A DNA stretch of 64,000 nucleotides, taken from assembly GCA_016717325.1 (NCBI GenBank), contig JADKFV010000022.1, forward strand, positions 1-64,000. Direction: 5' to 3'. Origin of the DNA: Bacteroidota bacterium (lineage in GTDB: Bacteria; Bacteroidota; Bacteroidia; AKYH767-A; OLB10). Position numbers and translations under genes: made by a program. Below the pieces are notes generated by a model. It was not told where the DNA came from, did not search any database, and saw nothing but the letters and a program-made list of their open reading frames with translations. This document shows, in pieces, positions 1-10,023 of this stretch; position 1 is the first letter of the stretch, and each line of letters starts with the position of its first letter.

Positions 1-3000
1 AATAGAAGGTTTAATGGCAGAGTAACTTACGACTACGGTGATCCCAATGCTGCACTGGTTTGGTCACCAGCCACAGGCTTGTCGGGTACAACGGTGGTAA
101 ATCCAAAATCAAGCCCTACATTAGCCGGGCCTATAACGTATACAGTTACAGTTACAGGCACTGCCGGTTGCACCAATACCTCTACAGTGACACTTAATGT
201 AAACCCAAAGCCACCCACACCAACAATTGATAGCGTAACAAATGTTTTTTGTGGATGTGGTAGTGCAACAATTTATGCCCATACCAATGGAGTGGGTACC
301 GTAATAAGATGGTTCGATTCGCCAACAGGGGGTATACAGGTAGGTTCGGGAACTCCTTTTGTTACTCCTTTTGCATGTACAGCAAAAACCTATTATGCCG
401 AAGAATTTAATACCGTTACAGGATGTTTTTCGGTATCAAGATCCTCAATTACAGTGGTACCAACAGCTGCAGTGGCAATTAATGCTGGCACTGATGCCAT
501 TTTGTGTAATGGTGCCGGTCCTGCTACACTCACGGCAACAAGCGTTGACACAAATTATGTTTATACCTGGTCGCCTTCAACCGGATTGAGTTCCACAACA
601 GGAGCTACAGTCACAGCCTTTCCAACAATTAATACTACGTATATAGTAACGGGTACAAGTGGCGGCTGTGTGAACCAGGATACCGTAACTGTTTTTGTGG
701 GCTTAACTCCTGTTATCAGTGCTACCACAGCTATTCCAGCAAACCTTTGTTTTGGCGATTCTTCGCAGTTGAAAGTTACAGCAACGGTTGCAGGTGTAAT
801 CAATTATTTATGGTCACCGGCAGCAAGCCTTACCAGTACAAGTATTACAAACCCGAAGGCTATACCACCTGTGGGTACAACCATTTACACCGTTATAGCA
901 TCTAATAATGGTTGCACATCATCTTCAACGGTTTCGGTATCTGCATTGCTTTCACCATCTGCTCCTGTAGTAGTTGGTGATACTGTTTGCGGGCCCGATA
1001 CCGTAAATGTGTTTGCACATCCTGCCAATCCTGCCAACATCCTATTATGGACCGATACAATTGGAGGTCAAATATTGGATTATGATTCTGCTTATTCGCA
1101 ATATGTAACTAAGAGTGGTTCGTTTTACGTGAGTGAGTTGGTTGGTAGTGGCAGTGCAACTTTTGGCTATAATGGTTCCGATCCACCCTTAGGTTATTTT
1201 CCTGATGTGGCGTCATTTATGAATTTTCAAGTGCTTAACCCCGAAGGAATAGTGATAAATTCTGTAGATGTGTCAACTAATTTAGGTGCCGGTTCGTGGC
1301 CTTTGGTTGTTGCTTTGGTAAATACTTCGGGTCAAATTGTTTCGGTGCACGATACCATTTATATTACCGGTGGAACTACGGCATTACAGCCGGTAAGCTT
1401 AAATATGACTGTGCCACAAGGTAGTTGGCGACTGCAACCAATTTTTAATCCTAATCTTTCTTTCCATCAAGCAGCCACCGTTACAGCAACATTGCCTTGG
1501 ACAATACCGGGTATCATCAATATCAGTTGTTATGGAAACGCAGGCAATGCATGTTTTTCAACCACTCCCACCGGTTCATTCGGTTTGTTTTATAATTGGA
1601 ATGTTGCCACGGTTTGCAACAGCCTCCAATCGATTGTCAATTACACGGTAAATCCTTCCTCACCTATTGGTATTGCATCTTCGGCAGGAATGTTTTTTTG
1701 CGATTCGGCAAATGCAATTTTAACTGCAATTGATAGTGTAGGAGGTGTATACGAAAGTTATGTCTGGACACCTTCTACCGGACTGAGTGCAACCACTGGC
1801 ACAACTGTTACAGTAAGCGGCATGACACAAACAACCACGTATACCCTCACAGCACATGATGTGGATGGTGATTGTAATGCAATAGCTACAAAAACATTGA
1901 CAGTACAACCAAAACCAACTTTGTTTTTAAGTTTTCACGATACAATAATATGCCCTACCGTGCCTTTGCTGGCATTTAATTCAACTGCAGCTAAATCAAG
2001 TATTATTGAAATAGGCACACGAAAAGATGCGAATTTTGTAAACGGCCAAATCTATGGCGGTAATGCCACTCAATACTCACAAATGATTTTTACACCTGCC
2101 GAATTGAATGCTGCCGGTTTATTTGGCCCTACAAACATTGCATCTCTTTCTTTTTTGGTGTCGTCAAAACTTACAGCCACAACTTACAATGTGGATATAA
2201 AAATGCGTTCCGATGCAGGTATACCGGCCGTGTTCCCATCCACCGCCCATATCAATACAGGTTTAAGCACAGTTTACACCGATACGGCCATTGCCAGTGC
2301 CATTGGATGGAACACTTACAATTTTACTACTCCGTTTTTTTGGGACGGAGTAAGTAACGTTTTGGTAAGCGAGTGTTTCACCCATAACATTCCGGGTTTC
2401 TTCGATATTGTTTATACATCATCGGCAGGGGCTGCACGCTACAATGCCATAAATGCCAGCGCTTGTGGAGCTGCAACAGGAACCTTGCTGAACGATCGCC
2501 CCAATGTTCGGTTTACAGGAGGTACTGTGTTTTACAGCTGGTCACCTGCGGCAGGACTTTCATCAACATCTGTAGAAGATCCTCTTTTGTCGCCAGGTTT
2601 CTTCGGGGTTGATACTGTTGTTACCTATCATATAACGGTGACCGATCCATTAAGTGGTTGCATAGCCAACGATTCTATAAAAGTAGAAATTAACAGTACA
2701 CCTTTAATTCCTCAAGTTGCGTTTATTGGCGACACTGTAATGTGCGTTTCAGGCGCTCCCAGGTTACGCGCATTTGGCACATCGGGTAGTTTGCAATGGC
2801 AAATTTCTACCGATTCCATTAACTTTACCAATATTAATTTAGCCACTGACGATACTTTGAATGCCGATACCATTACTTCTACCCGTTATTACAGAGTATT
2901 TGCTTATTGTGGCGATACATCGTATTCCGTAATAAAAAAGGTGGTGGTAAATAATCCACTTATTGTAAATACTGTTACCGACACAGTGTGTGGATTTGGT

Positions 3001-6000
3001 CAGGTTTGTTTATCGGCAACCCAAAACGATCCAGCTTATGATGTAGCCTGGTACAGTGTTCCTACAGGCGGAATTCCGGTTGGTACGGGAAATTCGTATT
3101 GCACCAACATATCAAGTACCACCACTTTCTATGCGCAGGCATCCACTGCGGGCGGAGTTCCTGTCGTCACTTCTTCCCAAAATTATGTGCCTACCGGTGG
3201 TGCCAATTCATTTCCTTTCAATGTAGCTGGAGGTAAGCAAGTACAATGGTTTGTAGGCCCTGGCGAATTTGTTTCACCTGCGCCAGCTGGGGCTGGGTTA
3301 ATTACTTCAATTAGCTTTTTTGCTTCTACAACAGCCAATGGAGTGTATAACACATTTACGATCAAGTTAGGTCAGTTAGCTGCACCTTATGCAGGCGGTG
3401 CATTATACACAGGTCCGCTTACCACGGTAGTATTGCCGGCTACAAAAAACTTAGTGAGCACTGCAAGTACCTGGATAACCATTACACTCGATGTTCCTTT
3501 TGCTTATGATCCAACAAAGTGGCTGGCGGTAGATGTAAGCCATTGCGGATTTACCGGAACCGGATTTACGGTGAGTCAAAACACATTAACCGGTGTAAGA
3601 CGAGTATACAGTGTGGGTGGATGTCCTTTTGTATTTACAAATAATGATGCAACATTACCCGGTATCAGGCTTGGATTAATAACCGGAAGCCAATGTATAA
3701 GCCCACGCATTCCGGTCGTAGCGGTGGTAAACACTGCCCCACCCATGGCCACCACCATGAAGTTGAAAACCATTTGTGAGGCTTCTTGCGATACATTAAA
3801 TGTGAATGCTTCTGCAATTGCCAATTACCATGTGTTTAATTGGTCGCCTGCCACCGGATTGAGCTCTACTACAGGGGCAGCAGTTACAGCATGCCCAACA
3901 GTATCCACTACCTACACAGTGCTTGCTTTGGATACAGTAGGCGGATGTCAAAAATCCGATACCATTCGGGTAAATGTAAATCCCAGACCGATTCTGAATC
4001 TTACTGTCACGCCTGCTGCTATATGTGCGGGCGATTCCGCGCAATTATCAAGCGGTTTAGGAGGAGGTACCCCAAATACCGTGTTGCTGGCCACTCCCAC
4101 TACTACAGGCAATGGCTCGAGTTGTGTTGGTTTCGATATTCAAAATATATCCGCCAATCCTATTGTTATACATTATCTCAGTTATGCTGCTTCGGCTGTG
4201 GGTAGCCCTACACAATCGGTGTATTATAGCACCACGCCACTCAATTGTACTGCCCCCACAAATGTTACTACAGCACCGGGTTGGTCACTTATAGGTTCTG
4301 CAGTATGCACTGCTACAGGCACCACGCCAACTATGACACTCATACCACTTGATTTAAATATTACCATACCGGCAGGTGCTACCTACGCTTTTGCCCTTGG
4401 TGGTGCTTCGGTTGCTTATAATGGTACCGGCACCACTTGCATTTTAACACCCATAGCAACTGATGCCAATATTGTATTAAAACAGGGATTTGGAGGAACT
4501 TTAACAGGTACCATTAACTTCCGCAATTTTGTGGGCATTGTTTCTTACACAACAGGTGGTGCAGGCAATCTTGTTCAAACATGGTCGCCCGCTGCAGGGC
4601 TTAGTGGCACCACCATATCAAATCCAAAAGCATCACCTGCAACTACTACTACTTACACTGTTACAGCCACCAATACTGTTACAGGTTGTACTCGCAGCAG
4701 TTCGGTAACGGTTGCAGTTGGTCAATTTCCCAAACCTGTAATTACTCCGGGCGATTCGTTGGGTTGCAGTGGTACCTTCTCTCCTAATGGATATTATGTG
4801 CATGCAAAAGACACCGGTGCTTACGCTGGCGGCTATCCTCCGGGTACTACATTCGACTGGAGCACTCTTTTTGGCCCTGTTGCAGATTTGGATTCGGCCT
4901 TGCTCGATTTAAATAATATTGGAAACATTTCGGTAACTGTGAAACTGCCAAATGCCTTAGGCGGTTGTTCCGGTTCCGATCAAATTGTGGTGAATTTTAG
5001 CGAACCGGTGCAAACCATTTATATGAGCCAGGACAGTGCTGCTTGTTTGCCTAGCAGCGGTAAGGCCATAGTGCAGCACCTCGAGGCCAATGGCCCCATT
5101 CGGTATGTGTGGGTTAATTCGAACGGTGATACCATACGCGACATTTTCAATAGTTTTTCTTATTCTGGTTTATTCGATGCCGACTTAGACGGCTTTCCCG
5201 ATGACAGAAATAATGATTTGATTCTTGATTCTTTAGACAATTGGATTATTTTTGAAGATTCGTTGCCAAACCAAATTGTGGGTACATACACAGTTTACAT
5301 AACTACAAATTATGGTGACCCTTATCCTACACCTCAATGTTCCTCATCGGGTACCATCACCATTGGCCGCAAACCATGTATTTTGCCAAATCCGGCCGAC
5401 CTTTGTGTGTGTGCCAATAATGCCGATGTTAATCGCAGAGCGCCATCAACCGATGGCCAATTCGCAACAACTTTAAGCATCTTAGGAGGTACATCGCCAT
5501 GGACTTTGGTAAGCCTTACATCGGGCAGTGGTAAACCCATTTCAAAAACGTTGGCACCTGTTGATTGTGTCAATAATTTGACCCAAACCACCCCTGTTAC
5601 CAGTGCCGATATCATTCAGGTTTTATCCAACGATAGCGCCTTCCTCAGTTTCTACGTTTTCGATGGCGATACGTATACACTAACCGTTATGGATGCAAAT
5701 TCAAACTTGATAACTTATACCGGTGGCGTGTGCAATTATCCTTCGGCCCCTGTTGCCGATGTAAATGTTATTGCCTGTGGCGATAATTCTACATTAAACA
5801 TTCAGGATGCAGCTTTCACCGGAGGTGTAAACCCTGCCATATCATTAACATGGTATAATGATTCTACCTGCAATGCAAGCACTATTTCGTATGCCGGATT
5901 GGGCAACTTGTCGATAAATTATCCGGACACAACCAATTCTTTATTGCCCGGTGCCGGTGGCAATATTGGTTATACAGCCTATCGTGTATATGTTGCAGCC

Positions 6001-8037
6001 GATTCGCTTGCCGATGAATTATGCGAGGGCAAAAGGGCAATGATTACTGTATTGTCAAATACGGTAACTGCCGTTGTCGATTCGGTGGTAAATGTGTTGT
6101 GCAATGGCAATTCAACCGGAAAAGCATATGTTTCTGTTACCAATGGCACTGCACCGTTCTCTTATTTGTGGAGCAATGGCACAACTTCAATAAATCTGAC
6201 CAATGTGCCATCGGGCAATTACACGCTTACCGTAACCGATTCGTTAGGTTGTACCTTTATGCAAACAGTTACCATCACTCAAAACACCGCAATAGTAATA
6301 GTAGGAACTACTCAGAATGTATTATGTAATGGCAATAGTACGGGACAAATAAGCCTTGCTGTTTCGGGAGGAGTGCCATTTACATCGGGCCCTGCATATA
6401 AATATTTGTGGAGCAACGGCCAAACAACCAATGTGGCCGGCAGTCTTGTCGCGGGTACGTATACTGTTACAGTTACCGATTCGAATAATTGCACTGCCAC
6501 AGCAAGCTATACCATCACGCAGCCTGCACTTTTAGTTTTAGCCCCCACCGGAACGCATGTGAATTGCAATGGTGGAAGTAATGGCAGTGTGGCAGCCGGT
6601 GCAAGCGGTGGCAACGGCTCTTACCAGTATATATGGAGCAACAGTGCAACCAATGCAAGCATTAGCGGACTTACACAAGGTACGTATACTGTAACGGTTA
6701 AGGATGCTAATAATTGCACTGCCTCGGCTTCGTTTACTGTAACACAACCTGCAGCTTTAGGCATTGCCATGTCTTCTACTAATGTAACATGTATTGGCGG
6801 CAGCGATGGCACAGTCACTGCTACCGTAAGCGGAGGAACGCTTTCGTATAACTATTTGTGGAGCAACAGTGCCACCACATCCACCATCAATGGTCTTGTG
6901 GCAGGAACGTATACCGTGCAGGTTACCGATGCTAAAGGATGCACAATTTCTGCTACAAAATCCATTATCTATAATTTTGTAACACCCGTACAACCTGGGT
7001 TAATAAATGGGCCCGCAGCCATTTGTGCCGGTACATCGGCCATGTTTTCGGTAGTGGCTGTGCCGGGCGCTACCAATTATACATGGACTGCCGGACCTGG
7101 TGCAACAGTTACACTTGGGCAGGGAACCGCCAATGTTACTATCAGTTTTAGCGGAGCAGCAACAAGTGCAAATGTATCGGTAGTGGCATCCAATGTTTGT
7201 GGTAGCAGTGCACCACGGGTTAAGGCATATGTTATTTCTGCGGCCTTACCGGCAACACCCATAAGTATTTTTGGTCAACTCAATGGTTTATGTTTGCAAA
7301 ATAATGCACCTTACTCGTGCAGCTCGGTAGCAGGCGCTCTTTCATATTTTTGGACGGTGCCATCAGGTGTTACTTTATTAACCGGACAAGGCACTAATTC
7401 AATAACAGTGAAATTTAATCCTGCATTTAATAACAGCGGTGTGCTCAGTGTAATAGCTCAAAATGCTTGTGGTAACAGCGCCCCGCGCACCGTTACATTA
7501 AATGCCAAGCCTCAACAAACCGTTATTTCGGGATTGAACTGGGCCTGTAAAAACCAGCCCGGCCTGGTGTATTCTGTTGCACCCGTGTATGGTGCTTCTT
7601 CTTATACCTGGACCCCTGTTGCTGGCAGCACCATTGTTAGCGGCCAGGGTACTACTTCTATAGTATATAACTGGGGAAACATTAACGGTGTAATTTATTG
7701 CAAGGCCAACAACACTTGTGGTAGCGGTTTACAAGGCTTCAAATCTGTTTCTTTCACCTGCAAAGAATCCGATTCGCCTTTCGATTTATCCGAATTGACA
7801 CTCATGCCAAATCCGGCAAACGATTTTACCACATTGACATTCGAAGGATTTGCCGAAGGAAATGCAACCATCACTATATACGATGTGGTTGGCAAACAAA
7901 CTTTGTTGCAGCAAATTAAGGTAGCCGAAGGCGAAAATAAATTCCCCATCAATGTTGGTGCTTTTGCTGCAGGAATTTATTCCATTAAAGTAACTTACAA
8001 TGGGTATACAAGAATAGTACGGTTGGTAGTAAATTGA
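1..8037 (+). CDS. Giant T9SS-secreted adhesin-like protein, 5' end outside the window
   Basis: The reading frame is open from base 1, so the true start lies upstream; about 2,678 codons are visible. The protein is a chain of Cys-containing Ig-like modules with recurring WSPATGLS and TTTYTV motifs, and several longer jelly-roll-like inserts (about 1140-1650, 1990-2560, 3180-3700 and 4070-4560). Four SprB-type repeats (LCNGNSTG, YLWSNG, TYTVTVTD) lie at about 6079-6960. PKD-like domains (SYTWT, SGQGT, CGSS) follow at about 6990-7770, then a type A T9SS sorting domain from about 7790 (LMPNPAND, ending RLVVN). T9SS proteins of this kind are exported and fixed to the cell surface or released. The C-terminal third is shared with three other genes here. 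The ligand is unknown; an adhesion role is inferred from the family. Confidence 0.9.
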   Translation, partial: NRRFNGRVTYDYGDPNAALVWSPATGLSGTTVVNPKSSPTLAGPITYTVTVTGTAGCTNTSTVTLNVNPKPPTPTIDSVTNVFCGCGSATIYAHTNGVGTVIRWFDSPTGGIQVGSGTPFVTPFACTAKTYYAEEFNTVTGCFSVSRSSITVVPTAAVAINAGTDAILCNGAGPATLTATSVDTNYVYTWSPSTGLSSTTGATVTAFPTINTTYIVTGTSGGCVNQDTVTVFVGLTPVISATTAIPANLCFGDSSQLKVTATVAGVINYLWSPAASLTSTSITNPKAIPPVGTTIYTVIASNNGCTSSSTVSVSALLSPSAPVVVGDTVCGPDTVNVFAHPANPANILLWTDTIGGQILDYDSAYSQYVTKSGSFYVSELVGSGSATFGYNGSDPPLGYFPDVASFMNFQVLNPEGIVINSVDVSTNLGAGSWPLVVALVNTSGQIVSVHDTIYITGGTTALQPVSLNMTVPQGSWRLQPIFNPNLSFHQAATVTATLPWTIPGIINISCYGNAGNACFSTTPTGSFGLFYNWNVATVCNSLQSIVNYTVNPSSPIGIASSAGMFFCDSANAILTAIDSVGGVYESYVWTPSTGLSATTGTTVTVSGMTQTTTYTLTAHDVDGDCNAIATKTLTVQPKPTLFLSFHDTIICPTVPLLAFNSTAAKSSIIEIGTRKDANFVNGQIYGGNATQYSQMIFTPAELNAAGLFGPTNIASLSFLVSSKLTATTYNVDIKMRSDAGIPAVFPSTAHINTGLSTVYTDTAIASAIGWNTYNFTTPFFWDGVSNVLVSECFTHNIPGFFDIVYTSSAGAARYNAINASACGAATGTLLNDRPNVRFTGGTVFYSWSPAAGLSSTSVEDPLLSPGFFGVDTVVTYHITVTDPLSGCIANDSIKVEINSTPLIPQVAFIGDTVMCVSGAPRLRAFGTSGSLQWQISTDSINFTNINLATDDTLNADTITSTRYYRVFAYCGDTSYSVIKKVVVNNPLIVNTVTDTVCGFGQVCLSATQNDPAYDVAWYSVPTGGIPVGTGNSYCTNISSTTTFYAQASTAGGVPVVTSSQNYVPTGGANSFPFNVAGGKQVQWFVGPGEFVSPAPAGAGLITSISFFASTTANGVYNTFTIKLGQLAAPYAGGALYTGPLTTVVLPATKNLVSTASTWITITLDVPFAYDPTKWLAVDVSHCGFTGTGFTVSQNTLTGVRRVYSVGGCPFVFTNNDATLPGIRLGLITGSQCISPRIPVVAVVNTAPPMATTMKLKTICEASCDTLNVNASAIANYHVFNWSPATGLSSTTGAAVTACPTVSTTYTVLALDTVGGCQKSDTIRVNVNPRPILNLTVTPAAICAGDSAQLSSGLGGGTPNTVLLATPTTTGNGSSCVGFDIQNISANPIVIHYLSYAASAVGSPTQSVYYSTTPLNCTAPTNVTTAPGWSLIGSAVCTATGTTPTMTLIPLDLNITIPAGATYAFALGGASVAYNGTGTTCILTPIATDANIVLKQGFGGTLTGTINFRNFVGIVSYTTGGAGNLVQTWSPAAGLSGTTISNPKASPATTTTYTVTATNTVTGCTRSSSVTVAVGQFPKPVITPGDSLGCSGTFSPNGYYVHAKDTGAYAGGYPPGTTFDWSTLFGPVADLDSALLDLNNIGNISVTVKLPNALGGCSGSDQIVVNFSEPVQTIYMSQDSAACLPSSGKAIVQHLEANGPIRYVWVNSNGDTIRDIFNSFSYSGLFDADLDGFPDDRNNDLILDSLDNWIIFEDSLPNQIVGTYTVYITTNYGDPYPTPQCSSSGTITIGRKPCILPNPADLCVCANNADVNRRAPSTDGQFATTLSILGGTSPWTLVSLTSGSGKPISKTLAPVDCVNNLTQTTPVTSADIIQVLSNDSAFLSFYVFDGDTYTLTVMDANSNLITYTGGVCNYPSAPVADVNVIACGDNSTLNIQDAAFTGGVNPAISLTWYNDSTCNASTISYAGLGNLSINYPDTTNSLLPGAGGNIGYTAYRVYVAADSLADELCEGKRAMITVLSNTVTAVVDSVVNVLCNGNSTGKAYVSVTNGTAPFSYLWSNGTTSINLTNVPSGNYTLTVTDSLGCTFMQTVTITQNTAIVIVGTTQNVLCNGNSTGQISLAVSGGVPFTSGPAYKYLWSNGQTTNVAGSLVAGTYTVTVTDSNNCTATASYTITQPALLVLAPTGTHVNCNGGSNGSVAAGASGGNGSYQYIWSNSATNASISGLTQGTYTVTVKDANNCTASASFTVTQPAALGIAMSSTNVTCIGGSDGTVTATVSGGTLSYNYLWSNSATTSTINGLVAGTYTVQVTDAKGCTISATKSIIYNFVTPVQPGLINGPAAICAGTSAMFSVVAVPGATNYTWTAGPGATVTLGQGTANVTISFSGAATSANVSVVASNVCGSSAPRVKAYVISAALPATPISIFGQLNGLCLQNNAPYSCSSVAGALSYFWTVPSGVTLLTGQGTNSITVKFNPAFNNSGVLSVIAQNACGNSAPRTVTLNAKPQQTVISGLNWACKNQPGLVYSVAPVYGASSYTWTPVAGSTIVSGQGTTSIVYNWGNINGVIYCKANNTCGSGLQGFKSVSFTCKESDSPFDLSELTLMPNPANDFTTLTFEGFAEGNATITIYDVVGKQTLLQQIKVAEGENKFPINVGAFAAGIYSIKVTYNGYTRIVRLVVN

Positions 8038-8069
8038 TAAACTACTGCCAAACAGTCAATTTGAAATCA

Positions 8070-8102
8070 CAGCCGGTAAGAAATTGCCGGCTGTTTTTTT
8101 TT
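8070..8102 (+). terminator. Rho-independent terminator after the giant adhesin
   Basis: A 7-bp stem CAGCCGG/CCGGCTG with a 10-base loop is followed by about ten T. A near copy of this hairpin follows the T9SS reading frames that end at 33803 and 43696, so the terminator seems to travel with the C-terminal cassette. Confidence 0.85.
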
Positions 8103-8182
8103 GTAACACTTTTTATGCGAGTTCATTTATTGCAATCAATGTAATCTCAACTTAACTTGATTTTTAGTTTGCCTTTAACTTT

Positions 8183-8209
8183 TTTGTTAAATGACATAGC
8201 GTATTTTTG
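8183..8209 (+). promoter_or_regulatory. Possible Bacteroidota-type promoter for the 8239 gene
   Basis: TATTTTTG at 8202-8209 fits the Bacteroidota -7 box TAnnTTTG, with TTTG at 8183-8186 upstream. The 15-base spacing is shorter than usual, so the call is weak. Transcription from here would begin near 8214, which argues against the ATG at 8212 and for the one at 8239. Confidence 0.35.
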
Positions 8210-8238
8210 CGATGATTAAAATTTATAATGGTTGTGAA

Positions 8239-9279
8239 ATGAAAATTATTTTTAACTTTTTGGCCCTGATAATTCTTTCGGGCAATGTGATGGCACAATG
8301 GACTACCGATGCCAATAACGACACTCCTACTTATTTGGCTCCATTGTCCTCAAACGGCATGGGTAATTCGTTTACAAGCGATGTTGATGAACAAGGCAAT
8401 ATTTTTATTGGTATTACTATATCACAATTTGGGGGCGATATTGCTTTGCAGAAAGTTGATTCCAATGGTTATCAACAGTGGGGAACAAGTGGAGTTGTAA
8501 TTACTTCGACAACATTTAATGCACAATCGTCTCCTTTTATTATTGCCGATGATATTGGAGGTTGCTATGTTGCATATGATGATAATGATTTTTTTAACGG
8601 TGCATTTATTCAACATTTTGATGCACAGGGTATACCGCAAATTCCGGGCAAAGGTAAACTCATTTTGCAGAATGCTTATCAAACATTTGGTGACATTTCT
8701 ATGTTGAAACAAGATAACTTTTTGTACATAAGTCTAACAGCCGAAAAATTGAGTGATAAGCAAGTCTATTTGCAAAAAATGGATTTCAATTTAAATTACG
8801 TTTGGGATAGCACAGGAGTAAATTTATCGTTGCCGGGTGTTGATGAACTTCAATCGAAAATAATAAGCGATGGAGTGGGAGGAATGGTTGTTTTATACAA
8901 CAGGTATTATAGTATATTCAATTATCAAGTGCGCGCGCAGCGTGTTGATAGTGCAGGAAATATTTTGTGGGGCCCTGTAGGTAAATTTCTAAATCCTGCC
9001 AACCTATTATATTCTCCCAGTATGAAAATCACTGCTGATACCAATTATCACTTTTATGTTGTGTGGGATGCGGGTGCAAATACCAACTCCGACATTTATG
9101 CACAGAAACTTGATACTGCCGGTAATTTTTTGTGGGGTGTTACTGAGTTACATGTTTGCGATACGGTGCGTGTTCAAAATTTTCCTGATGTTGTTGCCGA
9201 TAACAATGGCGGTGCTTATTTTGTTTGGAGCGATAGGCGTTCATCTATTCCTATTGATTATTGTTTGCCCAATATATAA
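8239..9279 (+). CDS. Secreted repeat protein, N-terminal part of a frameshifted gene
   Basis: I chose the ATG at 8239 over the one at 8212 because it begins directly with a signal peptide (MKIIFNFLALIILSG, cleavage near VMAQ). The rest has repeats of about 50 residues with D..G..QW or D.AGN.LWG motifs (VDSNGYQQWG, LDTAGNFLWG), which suggests a beta-propeller-like fold. Near 9258 the frame changes: the next expected blade continues two bases on, as LFAQYINSAGQKLW, so one base seems to be missing. In this frame the protein stops after about 346 residues without a sorting domain. The remainder is the entry at 9261-9893. The function is not recognised. Confidence 0.75.
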   Translation: MKIIFNFLALIILSGNVMAQWTTDANNDTPTYLAPLSSNGMGNSFTSDVDEQGNIFIGITISQFGGDIALQKVDSNGYQQWGTSGVVITSTTFNAQSSPFIIADDIGGCYVAYDDNDFFNGAFIQHFDAQGIPQIPGKGKLILQNAYQTFGDISMLKQDNFLYISLTAEKLSDKQVYLQKMDFNLNYVWDSTGVNLSLPGVDELQSKIISDGVGGMVVLYNRYYSIFNYQVRAQRVDSAGNILWGPVGKFLNPANLLYSPSMKITADTNYHFYVVWDAGANTNSDIYAQKLDTAGNFLWGVTELHVCDTVRVQNFPDVVADNNGGAYFVWSDRRSSIPIDYCLPNI

Positions 9280-9893
9280 ATTCAGCAGGGCAAAAGCTTT
9301 GGACAAAGCAAGGTTTGGCTATTGATACATTGCCATACTATAATGCCATTTATCCTAAACTGTATCACGATTCTTATGGATTAAATGTTTTTTGGACGGG
9401 TACGTCATCCGGCAATCGTATTTACAAACAATTGTTAGGTAGTAATGGAATTCAAAAATGTACTGCTTACGGTGTGCCGGTTACTGGTCTTGATCATTTT
9501 TCATTCGATGGCGATAATATTATTCCACTTGCAAAAGGTGATTTGGTTGTAGCTTGTATAGATGCGTTTAATTCTATGTTTTTAAAATATGTGCCTTCGG
9601 GATGTTCCTTCACTTCGGTTAGTGTAAGTGAATCTAACTTTGAACATGATTTTATTATCGCCCCAAACCCGGCCGTTTCTAATACTTTACTTATATTTGA
9701 TATTAAAAAACAAACAGAAGTAACAATAACCATATACGATATTGCGGGTAAAAGGATGATGCATTCAAACTTGAAGGCTGATTTAGGAAGAAATAATATT
9801 CCGCTTAATTTAGCAACATGGCCCAAAGGCTTTTATACTGTTGAAGTTATGTATGGCCAAAAGCGCCAACAGAAAAAGTTGATAGTACAATAG
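9261..9893 (+). CDS. C-terminal part of the same frameshifted T9SS protein
   Basis: This continues the propeller-like repeat of the upstream segment (AQYINSAGQKLW) and ends in a T9SS type A sorting domain (IIAPNPAVSNTLLIFDI, IYDIAGKRM, YTVEVMYG, final KKLIVQ). No signal peptide and no convincing start of its own are present; the TTG at 9261 only lies near the frame break. Together the two parts make about 550 residues. If the break is real, the product lacks its export-sorting tail and would be stranded in the periplasm. If it is a consensus error, this is one intact surface protein. Confidence 0.75.
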   Translation: MFAQYINSAGQKLWTKQGLAIDTLPYYNAIYPKLYHDSYGLNVFWTGTSSGNRIYKQLLGSNGIQKCTAYGVPVTGLDHFSFDGDNIIPLAKGDLVVACIDAFNSMFLKYVPSGCSFTSVSVSESNFEHDFIIAPNPAVSNTLLIFDIKKQTEVTITIYDIAGKRMMHSNLKADLGRNNIPLNLATWPKGFYTVEVMYGQKRQQKKLIVQ

Positions 9894-9970
9894 TTGTTGA
9901 TTTTGTATTGGAAGTTTGTGTCATATCATCATGGCACAACCATATTTTTTAAATGTTAGGTGTGTACCAA

Positions 9971-10008
9971 AAATAAAAAGCCTCGAAATATTTCGAGGCT
10001 TTTTATTT
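9971..10008. terminator. Bidirectional terminator, perfect 38-bp palindrome
   Basis: Two 19-base arms form a perfect palindrome around GCCTCGAAAT/ATTTCGAGGC, with A run on one side and T run on the other. It lies between the convergent genes ending at 9893 and 10024 and can serve both strands. Confidence 0.9.
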
Positions 10009-10023
10009 AGAATAAATTCGTGA